Below, in pieces: positions 44,693-56,833 of a DNA stretch of 64,000 nt (positions are counted from its first letter, which is position 1; each line of letters starts with the position of its first letter). Under the pieces are notes generated by a model, which saw only the letters and a program-made list of their open reading frames with translations, was not told the origin of the DNA and made no database searches. A program made the translations under genes and the position numbers. Source of the stretch: Artemisia argyi (Eukaryota > Streptophyta > Magnoliopsida > Asterales > Asteraceae); the NCBI GenBank assembly GCA_030686995.1, contig CM060680.1:83912259-83976258 (forward strand), given 5' to 3'.

Positions 44693-46087
44693 AAAGCAGA
44701 TGTTGGAGCCGGAGATCTAATCAAAGAATTAACTTCAGTATCACAAGCACTGGAAAATAACGAAGAATCTGAGGAAATAACAAAACTTCCCACTGAACTA
44801 ACGCAGGGTAGCTGGACCCCAGTGCTAACTTCCGCCTGTGTATCAGTATCACGCTCCGGCGTCGCTGACACGGAAGAAGAAACAAAAGGCACAACAGGCA
44901 AGGTGGCAACTCAACATTTACAGTCAAAGAAACTAATATTCAAAAAAAATCTTAAAGATCGGACAAAGACTTACCCAAAACAACTGCCCCGGTAGCAATA
45001 CTGTCATTACCCCTGGACCTCTTCAAAGAGTGAGACGACCGACCAAAAACCAGAGGCAGGCCAGACATTTTCCTTTTCCCTCTGCAGTCTTCGGAATCAT
45101 CCAATGGTTTGACAACTTCAAGGATGTAACAATCAGAGTCAATGTTAACATTACTCGGCTCCACACCACCTTCATCAATGACTGGAGAATTCGGTCAAGT
45201 CCTACCCTCAGTATCAGTACCAAACATTGCATCAACATCATCAGAAATCTAGTCGCTCGGGACAGCGGGATCAATTAGATGAAGAGGAACTAATCTACTA
45301 ACAGCAAAATCCAATATCTTGAGCTCACTGCTATAGATGGGCCTTTTATTAACTTCAACCTCATAGGCAGGCTCTCTTAGCCTAAGTAAAGCCATTGGGT
45401 TTACCTCTAAAAATAAAAGAGGAGCGGCAAGAGAAAGGGGTGAATATACATAAAATGCATATAACAAACGAAAAGGGAAAAAAGACCATGCCTACCTTGG
45501 TAATTACGGTAATAGACAGGGTAGGAATCCTCATTCAAAGAATAGTTGCGGCTCAATCAAACCCAGCAAAGGAACGGCTCCAGAAGTTTCACAAACGGAG
45601 TCCTATTAGCAACCAAAGAAGCAACATCGTCAGCACTGTAATCACCGACCCCCGACGTCCTATCCCTAGGCACAGTGTGTGCAGAATAATAAGGAAAATC
45701 AACAAGGCAGTCGAAACTGTCAACCCAAAAGAAGCGACCCTGCCAATTCTTCAACGAATCAGATACTTCCGTATAGCACACCTCGTCGGAACGCTTACCA
45801 AAAGATAACCAACCATTTTTCTTGTTCTTTATATAAAAAAATAAAAACAAAGCAACGGACGGTTCGACACCACAAACACGGCAAAGAATCTCAAAATGAG
45901 ACACCCTAGCCGTACCAAGAGGATGAAGCTGAGAGATATTAATCCTATAATGTGTAAGAATGCTAACGAAAAATTTGGTTAGCGGTAGACGATACTGGGA
46001 ATAATCAAACAAACGGGTATAAACGCATATCTTCCCCTCCGGAGGAAAACAAATAAGAGCATCCTTATCTGGCCAAACTGGCCGCAC
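44693..46087 (-). pseudogene. Tat-2 antisense ORF, N-terminal exons (putative gypsy-type transposon domain)
   Basis: The start is at ATG 46087. Exon 1 (46087 to about 45497) encodes the plant domain called 'putative gypsy type transposon' (Pfam Transposase_28 type). Motifs include YRLPLTKFFVSIL, HYRINISQLHPLGTARVSHF and WQGRFFWVDSF. An in-frame TGA at 45559-45557 interrupts it shortly before a GT donor. Exon 2 begins after a TTTTTAG acceptor at about 45413 and continues with MALLRLREP and LDFAVSRLVPL, with a stop at about 45249. A Ser/Thr/Asp-rich part follows, up to the Athila A insertion at 44692. The gene is antisense to its carrier. The two stops and the insertion make it a pseudogene. 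Confidence 0.75.
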
Positions 46088-46399
46088 TTCTGGTGGAATA
46101 TGGTGGCCGCAGAGTAAAATAAAAAGAAAAATACGAATAGTGAAAAAACACTATTTATACACACGGAACATTTAATTACGGCTGAGTTGATCAAGCGACA
46201 CGTGTCAATAAGCACTCCAACAAACGGCCAAGATCAACGCTAAAAAGATAATGATGACAGGAAGCAAAACAAAGTATCCGCTCCCTCAAGCGGTTTTAGC
46301 AACGGTCCACGTTCCCCCATGATGGCAAGAGAGTCTAGGTGCACTGACCGCACACTAACAAAAGCACGAATGCAATGAACGCACTAGACTGGGAGGACT

Positions 46400-46836
46400 T
46401 GATGACGTATAGTACGGATAGCAAGCGTACTGGGCCTGGACTATCCCGAACTGGGCTCCGGCCCTACAAACAAACCGGGCTCTGGCCCTACAAGAAAAAC
46501 GGGCTCCGGCCCAACGAGCAAACTAGGCCCCGGTCCAGCAAGCCAATAAAGCCAGACATGGCTAAAGCCCATGCCACGAGCATGGCACGATCCAGACAAA
46601 CAAAGGATGTATATGAGTGGCACTTCCGAAGTACGCTCACGGATTGACCCCCAGTCCTGAAAACCATCTACGTCCGCAACAATCGACTAAGCTGTGGATC
46701 CTTATCGACAAGGGTCCCACCTCGGCCACTATGGTAATATGTAAAATATCAGGAAACCCTAATATTTCCGTTACCTATAAAAGGAAACCTCAATTCACAC
46801 TTTTGAGGTATGACTTTCTCACTCATCCCTACACAC
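46400..46836 (+). repeat. 3' LTR of Tat-2, truncated by element C
   Basis: This starts TGATGACGTATAGTACGG after a purine-rich GGGAGGACT. It matches the first two thirds of the LTR at 32462-33117, to the phrase CATCCCTACACA, where element C begins. The rest should lie beyond the end of C, outside the window. Confidence 0.85.
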
Positions 46837-49214
46837 TGTAACACCCCCATTTTTGGCAGATCACATCAGAATATAGATCTGGGGCATTACCTCATTGAAA
46901 CAAAGACATGATATAGAAAATGACTCGAAAAGAGACATTTTTGAAGAAGGAGTTATCATTCATTTATTTTATCAGAGTTTTACAGTAAAAGTTATAATTT
47001 TACCAAAAGAGGGGTCCCTAAGATACGTGTTTAAGTTATAAGTAGGTGAATGATAACTAGTCTGGACGTCCTCATGTCTAGTGCCACTCCGTGCCATGGG
47101 TTCCTAAAAGGATTAAATACCTAGGATAACATGCTTATACTTCAACACTAAGGTTGAGTGAGAGTCATAGGTGATAGAGTGAATACAAGCACCATAGGGT
47201 TCAACTTAAACCCGATAGTAGAAAGAGTTATGAAAGGATTATTGCACTAAGCTCATGAAACTGCACGTTAATAGTCCGGGTCATGGAGTCTGCAGACCAA
47301 ACCATGAGGGGACAAGAAGGATAACTTGCCAAAGTTAATCCTTAGAGGTTTCAAGTATAGTACTTATTGGTTACCCGGCTGAGGTATACCAACGGGAGTT
47401 GTCAAAATCCAATAGATCGATCAACTATACTTGCGTTCACTTGTGTAAAGCTCACAATTGATTATGGTTCATGAATTTTAGTTATGTAATGGTGGCAGAA
47501 AGTAACACTCGTGCAATAACCAAAGAAAAATACTTGTATTCGGTTTAAAGCATGTATCCCCCTCACAAGGTTTGTAAAGCATTTAAAAGTGAGGCTATGA
47601 AAACTCACTTGGGTCTAAGGCAAGTGATATAGGGGTTTAGACAGCTGACTCACGTCTCCTGGGGGTAGTGTAGGTGTATGTATGTCAAGTCCTAGTTTAT
47701 TGTTTCTAGGTTTTTCAAGTAATTACACTTAGGGTTTCTAGATTTAGTTATAACACAAAACCGTTTGGGCCATTGTAATCCAGAAGTATAACTCCCCACA
47801 TGAAGCTCCCTACTATTGTATTATGCAACCAACATAATACCGTTCGGGTCATCATAATTCAGAAGTATATAACTCCTCACACAAAGCTCCCTACTATTGA
47901 GTTATGTTGTTATTAACATTTAGATATATATAACACCGTTCATGCCATCATAATCCAAAGGTCATGTAGTAAACGTTTGAGGAGCCAGGGCACTTTAATT
48001 CGTAAACCCAGCAAACTCGTCAAAACGATTACCCAAATGAAACCCCTCACATGAAGCTCCCTAGTACTGCATTATGTTTTAAGTAAAAATAGGTTTTTGT
48101 TATTTACTATAATCAAATACTAAGGCTTACTTGGTTGTGGAAGGCTTAACGTGAAACTAGGGTTTTTCGACTAGAAATGGAACTCGACTAGTATCTAGGG
48201 CCTTGCTACTCGACTTCTAAGGGTTCTAGGGACTTAGTACTACAGAATACGTGAGTTAGAGAAGAGAGGGGAGGTGTGAAGTGAAATGGAGGAGAGGTGT
48301 GGCTATTTATAGGGTGTGTTTAGTGTGTCGAGCAAGAAAGGAAAGAAGGAGGTGGCGAGGAGGGGGGCTGACTAATGGCATCTAGGGGGTGATGAGGATG
48401 AGCTAGAGGGTGACTAAGGGATGCTATGGGGTAGCTAGGGGGCGCTAGAGGGTGTTTGTCGTGGTGGTTATGCCGCGGCACCAAGGAGGTGATGCACCTC
48501 CTTGGGTTCTATCTTAGAGGTACTAGGGTGTCTACTTAGGTTAGGAAAGGTGCTAGGGTGCTTGGTTGAGAAGATTGAGGTGCTTTGGTTAAGTTTTTAC
48601 TAGTTTAGGTTTAGTTTAGAACTAGTTTTGTCTAGTGAGAGATTAGGGTCTTGCCTAAGGTTTAGTGCCTAGATTAGGGTCCTATGAGTGTTTAGTGACT
48701 AATATAAAGTCCTAGGAGGCTTATACTAAGTGGTGGTAGCTTGTGGTAAAGTTTTGGAAATGTTTGACCTAGTTTTGGGACTTATAAACCCTAGTTATGG
48801 TTTTGTGCTTAAGGGACTTGTACCTATGTCCTAGGGAGTTTTACTATGGTCTAGGGAGTCTAAGATATCCTAAATTTTCTATTATAACTTATACCTAAGC
48901 CTTGAACACTTTCAAACTAGTTTAGATAAGCAATTAGGGTTCTAAAGATAACCGTAAACACATAGGGTGCAATTAGGGTTTTGTTAGGGTTTCTAATAGA
49001 TATAGTATCCTAGAGTGATAGATTACTTAGTGTATTAGTGTTTATAACCTAGACTTGACATATCGGGATGTTTAAAGGAGGTAAACATTGTGATGTTGTG
49101 GATAGGTGGATACGTGAGCAGGTCTAAGAGTCATATAGGTAATAGAGATGTAATAAAGCAAAATTTTTACTCGGTAAAATGGTATAGGCATTTCTAATCC
49201 TAGAGGATACTTAG
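46837..49214 (-). mobile_element. Element C: gypsy-type LTR in minus orientation
   Basis: This begins TGTAACACCCCC, the reverse complement of the GGGTGTTACA end common in gypsy LTRs. A minus-strand TATA box (CTATAAATAG, about 48301-48312) supports LTR identity, with R-U5 to the left and U3 to the right. An imperfect repeat built around CATGAAGCTCCCTA recurs at about 47800, 47885 and 48050. No coding domain is visible. Athila E interrupts it at 49215, so neither its LTR length nor its other end can be seen. Confidence 0.55.
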
Positions 49215-50079
49215 TGATGAGACGAAAAGTGTATCGCTTTTAGGGGGTCATTTAAGCCCAAAGTCGAGATTATTTGATCAAATATTACCCTAAATCGTTC
49301 CTTTTGTCATTTTAGGTACTTTTGAGAAAAAATTTGGAAAAGGAGCATTTTGGACGTTTTGGAGCGAAAAAGTGAAGAAAACGACAAAGTCTCCAAATCA
49401 TGCTGAAAACAGTACTTCACGGCGTCAGGATTTGCTTGTGACGCCGTCATTCATTGACCAAGAGGTGAATAATCAAGTTACACATGACACGCCAGAATGT
49501 TTTTGGAGGATTTACACGTGACGGCGTCACCAAGGCCATCACGTACAAAATGCAAGATGACCAAGAGATAGTTTACACATGAAGGCGTTAGAATTGGATC
49601 TAGGTAATACGATTATTTTTATGGTGGCGAGTTGACGGCGTCAGAATTTACACTTGACGCCGTCAGACTCAAAACTCTATATATAGTTTTTGATTTTTCA
49701 TTCATTAAGATATAACTTTGGGAGGAGAACTTTGGAGAAACCCTAGCACAAATTTCACCTTATTTTTAAGGGTTTCAAACCCTTGTTTCATCCATGTTTA
49801 ATTGAAGATAAGTTTTCCAATAATCATTCAATATGTCTATGTGTTGTTTGATTCCATCTTGTGCTTGTCTTCACTTTAACAAGCTAGGCTAGGTTTTCTT
49901 TGTGTTTGCTTAGATGTAATGAAACTTAGTTATTGATTAGTGGTTGGTTGTTTGTTTATAATTGTTGTGGATGAATGATTTCGATGTCAGGCTTAAGAAA
50001 ACTGGGAGACTTCGAAATGGTAACATGCTTGAACGTCTTAAGAAACATTATCGGATGTGTGCTACGATAAATTGGTTAT
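49215..50079 (+). repeat. Athila E 5' LTR, left part
   Basis: The LTR starts TGATGAGACGAAAAG, the same end as Athila A's LTR read on the other strand. It carries four TGACG(C/G)CGTCA palindromes (49439, 49519, 49633, 49655) followed by a TATA box CTATATATAG at about 49677. Element D interrupts it at 50079/50080 and the LTR resumes at 60601. Together the parts make about 1436 bp, matching Athila A's LTR size. CTTAG at 49210-49214 is the presumed target duplication, whose partner lies outside the window. Confidence 0.85.
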
Positions 50080-50459
50080 TGATTGGCTCCAAACGGTCAA
50101 CTAAATTGACCAGGTGAATGGTCAACTAAGTCAAACTGCCTAGAGTCAATGCTCCGTGGAAGTACAGGGTTTCCCCGGGTCGTTATGTCCCGACGAGGTG
50201 TGATGGTGTGATCGGGTGAATTTGGACAGGAAAAGGGTTTGTGATTGAATACACTACTGATTTGTATAATGAAATAGCTTAAATAAGCTATATGAATAAG
50301 ACTAGAAATTTAGAAAAACCAGAAACGTGTAAAACCTAAAAACGCGTACGTTCAATTTAAATTTACGTGAACGTACGAAATAAAAAGTGAAAACTGAAAT
50401 CTGAAAACCCACAAGGGGTGAAAATGACTTTTTTACAAACCTAAGGTTAAAAGAAAATT

Positions 50460-51060
50460 TTTAGAAAAAGAAAATTAATTTTTACACTAATTAATTATTT
50501 AATATTACTTAAATACTATTTAATTCTAATTATTAATATTTAAATTACTTAAATACAATATAATATTATTTTAACACTAGAAAAATGAAAATAAAATTTC
50601 TAAAATTATAAAATAACTAAAAACAAGTTTTAAAATTAAAAATATGTATTTTTGTCTTTTTGTGGTTTTTCTATTAATTAATTACTAATTATATATTAAT
50701 TACCTAATTAAACTAATTTAAATTATAAAAAATAGAAAATGAACGGTAAAAATTCTAGAAAAATTCCTAAAATTATATTAGATTATATAAAATCTAGGAA
50801 AAATATAAAAACTAGGTCTTACTTAATAAAAACTAATTATGCTATTTAAAACTTAATTATTAATTAATTATTAATAAAACTAATATTAAATCTAATAAAT
50901 ACTAAATGACAAAATAAAAATCTGAGAAATTTACTAAAATTACTTTAATATAAAAGGTAATTAATAAAAATTTAAAATGCCAAATACTTAATAAAAATCT
51001 AAAAATGGAAATTAAAATTTAAATTACATTAAATAGAAACTATCACTTATTATTAAATTG
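50460..51060. repeat. Very AT-rich block in the element D LTR
   Basis: Some 600 bases are dominated by TTAATTA, AATAATTA and AAAATTA words. They lie inside the 3' LTR and are repeated in the 5' LTR at about 57230-57840. No coding potential is seen. The block fills the U5 side of the LTR in minus sense. Confidence 0.7.
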
Positions 51061-52239
51061 GGTTTTCTTGATTTTTCTTTTTGAAAACTAATTTACACCT
51101 AAAAACAATCAAATTTTGTAAAAACAACTTTTTTACAACTTAAAAATAAGCACTGTGGATGCTTATTAGCACCACAGTTGACTTTAGTTGACCAAAGAAG
51201 AAAATGAGCTCAAATGAGCTTAAGTGGGACCCACTATGGGTGATTCCGGTCTAAATAAGTTATTTGAACTTGAATAAGCTAGAAAAATCACATGGGGTCC
51301 ACATAATAAGCTATAAGATCAAAATAAGCACTTGGCCAAACCAAATTTAACTCAGAAAAGGGACAAACTAAAGGGGCTGATTCAGGTGGGGTCCACAAGG
51401 GTTGAGGTCAAACTAATGGTCAATGTTAGAAGAGTACTAGGAGGGGGGTTGGGAGGAACCAAGTGGGTGGCTTGTGAACCACTGTGGAGGTCAGAAACCA
51501 CCACCAAAGTGGGTGGTGTGGCTGTGGTGCTGTTGTAGCAGGGGAACCCCCTGCCCTGCAGGTGTGTTTGGACCTAGCTGGGGCCCACAATAAAAATCCC
51601 AAAAATACAATGAAGGGGGGGGGGTATCAAAGTTGAGCTGGGGGATTATGAGTAGGAACAAGTTTCACCCCCTAAAACTTTATACAAAAATCTAATTATT
51701 TCGTGCCAGTATTGGAAAAATCTGAGAAAGCACATTTGACTTTTTGATAAAAACTTGGAATGTTGACCTTTTTGAACTTTTGACGATTCCTAGATGCTGA
51801 AAATGGTATATTATACTAAAGTGACACTAAATGAAGCTACATTAACTACTTATGAATGGGGATGATGTGATTTGGGAACCTAAAACATAACAGATGATAT
51901 ATAAGGGGATTTAAGAGGTCATTTTGACTTCTGCCTTGAGAATGACCAAGAGAAGGATTGAATGAAGCTAATTAGGGCCTGGGTTGTATGTTTACTCAGT
52001 TAGTATCAAATAACAACAACAACAGTCACAGCAAAATCCCTAATCCAAACACCCTCTTAATTGACTGTTTCACTAAGATTTTGATTATGAAGCTTAAGTT
52101 GACTAAACTAATGATCATAACTTAATCCTAGGATGATACTAAAGCTAAATGAGCAACAAAATGTTACTAATATCCACAAGATGTCAAGTATGCAGTGTTG
52201 ACTAAACATGAGTGGTGGTATGCAATATTGAGCTAGAGC

Positions 52240-52500
52240 ACATAAAAGCTAAACCTAAGCACTTAAACAACTCTAACAAGCAGTTCTAAACACAAATAAG
52301 TTACAAGCTTCAGCTAATAAGCTAAAAATAAAGGGAAATACAGAAATGGCAATAAGGACTTACTTGGAAACTGAAAAATATGATGCTAAGAGAAACTGCT
52401 ATATGAGCTGATAAGATAAGCTCATATAAGCTAAGAGAGAGCTTAATGAGCTTATCCAGAGGGTATTAGAGCTTATACAAGCTTATATCCCCTCACTTAT
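52240..52500. repeat. AGCTTAT/ATAAGCT word cluster in the element D LTR
   Basis: The word AGCTTAT or its complement, or a one-base variant, recurs about ten times in 260 bases. The paired segment is 59000-59260 in the 5' LTR. It lies roughly 500 bases downstream of the likely TATA box (minus-strand TATATATAAAAAT at about 52975-52990), so it would be in the transcribed part. Confidence 0.55.
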
Positions 52501-54864
52501 TTGTATTTCCTATTTATTTTTGATTTTTTGGTATTTTTTTGTACTTTTTATGAATTCCAATATACTAACTGATCTAAAATCTTTCAAAAGCTTATAGTTA
52601 AGCTTCTGTGAGCTTAATAACACCTAAACAACAACTATCTTCAGTAATCAAGACACAATGAGATTTCTTAATAAAAATTATTCATAGAACTGAAATTGCA
52701 ATAAAACTTGAGTTTAAAACTTAACAACTGATTAAATTGCATTGCAAAGGTTTCATAAAACTTTCTTAGAATAAAAATTACAACTAACAATAGAAATTAC
52801 AATAAGGACGATTTTTACTAAACTAATAACTAAACTAATTCTACTCTAATAATTTCTTCTGCTCTTTTTCTTTTCTTTTATAGACCTTGGGGCTTGTCTC
52901 TGACTTTCCCACTTGTTTCTTGGTCGTTGGATGGCTTATGTTTGATCTTGGCCTTTGAATTGATTTTCGCGCCATTTTTATATATAACCATTGGGGCAGT
53001 TTTAGTGGGTGTAGGTGAGGTATTAAATGAGGTTTGGTGATGTGGGAGACAAGGGGGAGTGTTGGTGAGGATTTGGTGGAAAAGGAGAGTAGGGGGGAGG
53101 TGAGACAGGGAGCGGGAAATGGGGAGGTAGGGGATGGTGAACAGTGGTCCTAGGGTGGGTGTTTGACCAAGGGTGTTGACCGGTTAATATATCAAAAAGG
53201 GGTGGGAGTTTTGGGCCAATGGTTAGTGGATTAGGGGTGTACATGGACCAGATTGTGGATTTGGTTTGGATTTGGAATTATAATAAAAAAGGGTCCATTA
53301 GGTTTATTATTAAAACACAAGGACCATTAGTGTAAATTCTGAAATTCCAAGGGGCTGTTTTGCCAAGCATCCAAAGTATCTTCAAGGGTGTAATTTGCCA
53401 ATAACCAATAACGCAAGGATCATAAATAAAGTTTTCCATTTTAAAACACACGGGGACCAAAACTGTCAAAAGTGAAACTCCAGGGACCAAAAGTGTAAAT
53501 TCTCAAAACTTTTTAGATTTTTCACCAAAGGACAAAATATGACAACTTTTGATTTAAAAAGGACCTTTGGTGATAATTTTCCATATTTTGAATGGCCAGG
53601 GACTAGTTTTGACATTTTATGAAAGTTGGGGGACTGAAACTGCCAATTTTGCAAACTTTTTATCGTTTTTCATTTGTTTTTGCTTATTTTGCATCTAAAA
53701 CATATAAAACACAATTTTGAAATATTTTTAGTATTTTGATGCATTTCTAAGTGTTTTTGTATGTTTTGCAGTTCAGATTTGACCAAAAATGATGAGTGTT
53801 TGAGCACTCATCAATCCCCCACACTAAACTATTTCTAGTCCCTAGCTATACACTGTTTTGAAAACTTAATGGATTTTAATCTCTTTACCAAAAGCCATCA
53901 CTTCTGGAGTAGCCAGATGTATCGATTCAAGTAAGAACTATGGTCCACCTGATAACCATGTGATTTTGAGCAAACCACCAGCTGTCAACGAATTTGATTA
54001 ATCTTTACCAAAAGCCGTTTGCTTCTGGACTAGCCAACTCTTGATGGAAAAAGTTGACATCTTGGTGAGCTGATTACCAATTATGGATTTTCCACTGCCT
54101 TTACCACAAGCCATAATCTTGCGGGCTAGCCAACTCATTCGCTTTTTAGGATATGGTGAGTTGATTTACCATACAATTTTGGGCAAATTGCAAGCCGTAA
54201 ACGGATTTGATATATCTTTACCAAGAGCCGTTTGCTCCTGGATTAGCCAATCCTTTTGTCGTTTAGACATAGCGGACTGATAACCACAAAAAATTTTGAA
54301 ACTTTAGTGAAAAAATTTTAAAATTTTTGAGATTTTTGCTAAAAACGGGGGTACTAGATAGTAAAATGTGATAAAATTCGCTAGAATACCCCCCACACTT
54401 AGAATGAATATTGTCCTCAATATTCAAAGTCCCGTCTATTATGCCGACTCTTTGAACGTAAAAGGGCAACATTACAAGCTAAATGTGGAAACACCATTTT
54501 GTATTTTCACTTTATTTGTAACCACAGTGGGGGTAACTCCCCCACACTTAGGGTGAAAACCCTATAAGCATGCTACTGTTTTTGTTTACCGAGTCGCTAG
54601 CTTGACTCGACCCTGAATTCATTTGTCCATGGGGAAGCATGATGTGGAAGAAACAATCTCCATCGGACTTTCATTCAAGATGTTTGGACAAACATTTGAA
54701 GCACGTGAAAGTTCCACACCGATGAGAGAAGTATCCGGCTCAAGATAATGATACATGAAAATGCCGGGATCAAAGATGGTATCTTCATTCCCGAAGGAGT
54801 GAAGAACAGGAGAAGTCACCTTATAGGTGAAGAAAAGGAAGAAAACCATGATGAAAATCATGAT

Positions 54865-56538
54865 TTAATATTCTTCCTCGAGAGCAGGCTCATTAGCCTG
54901 AATTTGGATTTCAAAGGTTAAGCTCAAAAACAACCCGAGAGGGTGGGTGGGAATTTGCAAATTCTCATGATTGAGTGCATCTCCCCCCGGGATATCAAAC
55001 TCCAGAGGAGTCATGATATGATGAGTGAGTTCACCGGAGAACTCCTCATGAAGAGAATTATTCACAAGATGTGAATCTGTGAATTCATGTTCCGATATAA
55101 ACTCATCACTATCCTCGTTCTGAGTACCAAAGATTGGGTTATCAGAAATCAAAGTGAATTCAGATTCGAATTCAAAAAGAGGATTGGTGAGAGTAGTTTT
55201 GAAAGTTTCGGGAACAAAGAGATTAACATTCTCTATTGGACTGTTGGGATAAGAAGTGAGTAACGGATCATGATATAAGAGACTTTCAATTTCTCCTAGA
55301 TCAGCTTCAAAGTTGAGGAGACCATCATCACTTTCCAATGAAAGTGGATTGATGTGAGTAAGTTCATCGGCGAACTCCTCAAGAAGAGGATCAACATCAG
55401 ACTGTGGGAGTGATGCCTCAATATACTCAATGTCTCCATGAGATGTACAATCATCATTAAAATCTGAGAAAGTCTCAAAATGATCGTTTGAACACTCAAG
55501 AGGGGAAGGAAAATCACACACATGATCAAAAGTTCCCTGTGACTCTCTCGGGATTGGGACAAGGATCTCAACACTAGACTTTATGAATTCGTCCGATTCC
55601 TTATTAGGAATAGTGCTAAGATGCTCATCCCCCATGTTAAGAGAGTGAGTGTGAACTTCGGGTGTGATAACAACAGACTGAGGGAGTGGAGAGGAGCTAG
55701 CATTCATGGATTGTACGAGTTCCATTTGATCTTCTGCTAGTAATTTCTCCGTCTCATTATTTTCTCCCTGATTTTCAATGGAAGGAATCACAAATGATGA
55801 ATCTAACGAACCGTTATAAAATTGAAGGATATCAAGGGTATCTTCATTATCACTATCACAGTCTAGAAGAGCAGCTTTACGAAATTTGGCACGTGTTATA
55901 GCTGCTTGCTCTAAGACTAGCAATTCTTCCATGCTCAATTCGTTTCTAGCCTCTCGTTCTTTAGCAAGTAATTCTACCATAGATTTCTCACGAGAGTTTT
56001 GAAAAGATGTAATAACCAACTCCTCCTTAAGTTCTTTCAATATATCAAGAGCCTTTAGTAAAAGGTATTGCTCAGTATCATGAGGAGTTGTGTGAATCAT
56101 ATGGTACTGTGGAGGTGGGTCTGAAAACGAATAGTCGTAATTGTTACAAGGAAATGGATTCCTTGTTTGACAATCCGAGCTAGAGTGTGGACCTCCACAG
56201 CACTCACAACAGTAAAATTGTTGAGTCTGGACTGGTGAATCATGTGGGTATTGGTCATAGCCAAAGTTCTGATTGTTCCCCGAAAACTATTCATAGACAA
56301 ACGTGTTTCCGGCTTGACACTCAAATCTTTGGTGAGGACCACCACAAAACTCACACAGATATGTCAGTATCTCATGATGTGGTGGTTGGTAGGATGAATC
56401 AGATGTATCATGGTAAGAATAGGGAGCTTGGTTATAGACAGACCCATCTCCTGACTCTACCATGCTACAGCCGGGACAATTCCCGCCATTATGAGGACCA
56501 CCACACCATTGGCAACCGAAATGGTGTGGATACGACAT
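54865..56538 (-). pseudogene. Element D acidic zinc-knuckle ORF with one amber stop
   Basis: One frame runs from ATG 56538 to a stop at 54865 (about 557 codons), broken only by TAG at 56289-56287. The N-terminal part has three knuckle-like motifs: CQWCGGPHNGGNCPGC, CEFCGGPHQRFEC and, past the TAG, CECCGGPHSSSDC. A predicted coiled coil follows (about 56040-55880, LAKEREARNELSMEELLVLE), then a long Asp/Glu/Ser-rich tail with LLEEFADELTHINPL. The 411 codons from ATG 56100 are intact. The knuckles resemble the Athila Gag knuckle in element E (CDHCRGPHKVEEC), suggesting descent from gag. Similar acidic ORFs are frequent in Asteraceae repeats, as I recall. The function is unknown. Confidence 0.7.
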
Positions 56539-56814
56539 ATGAAAGAATCAAAGGTTTACAGAGGGTAAGGAATGAAGAATCAAAATTGTGAGAGGGTAAA
56601 GGAGAATATTTTTAGATTTTTGGATAAACATTTTGTACAAATAAGAAAGAAAATGTTTTTGTGTTCATGGAAAACTGATTTAAAATGTTTTCGGGAACAG
56701 TTTTGTTTTTATATGATAATAATAAGATAATATGAACAAGGATGGGAAATTTACAAAGGATTGAATTCCAAAAAGCACTAATCAGCAAACCGTTTTTAGA
56801 AAAACGCGCACAAC

Positions 56815-56833
56815 CTCCCCGGCAGCGGCGCCA
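56815..56833 (-). promoter_or_regulatory. Primer-binding site of element D
   Basis: On the minus strand this reads TGGCGCCGCTGCCGGGGA, the same variant as in Athila A. It lies five bases from the inner end of the 5' LTR, which links D to the Athila group despite its different LTR. Confidence 0.88.
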
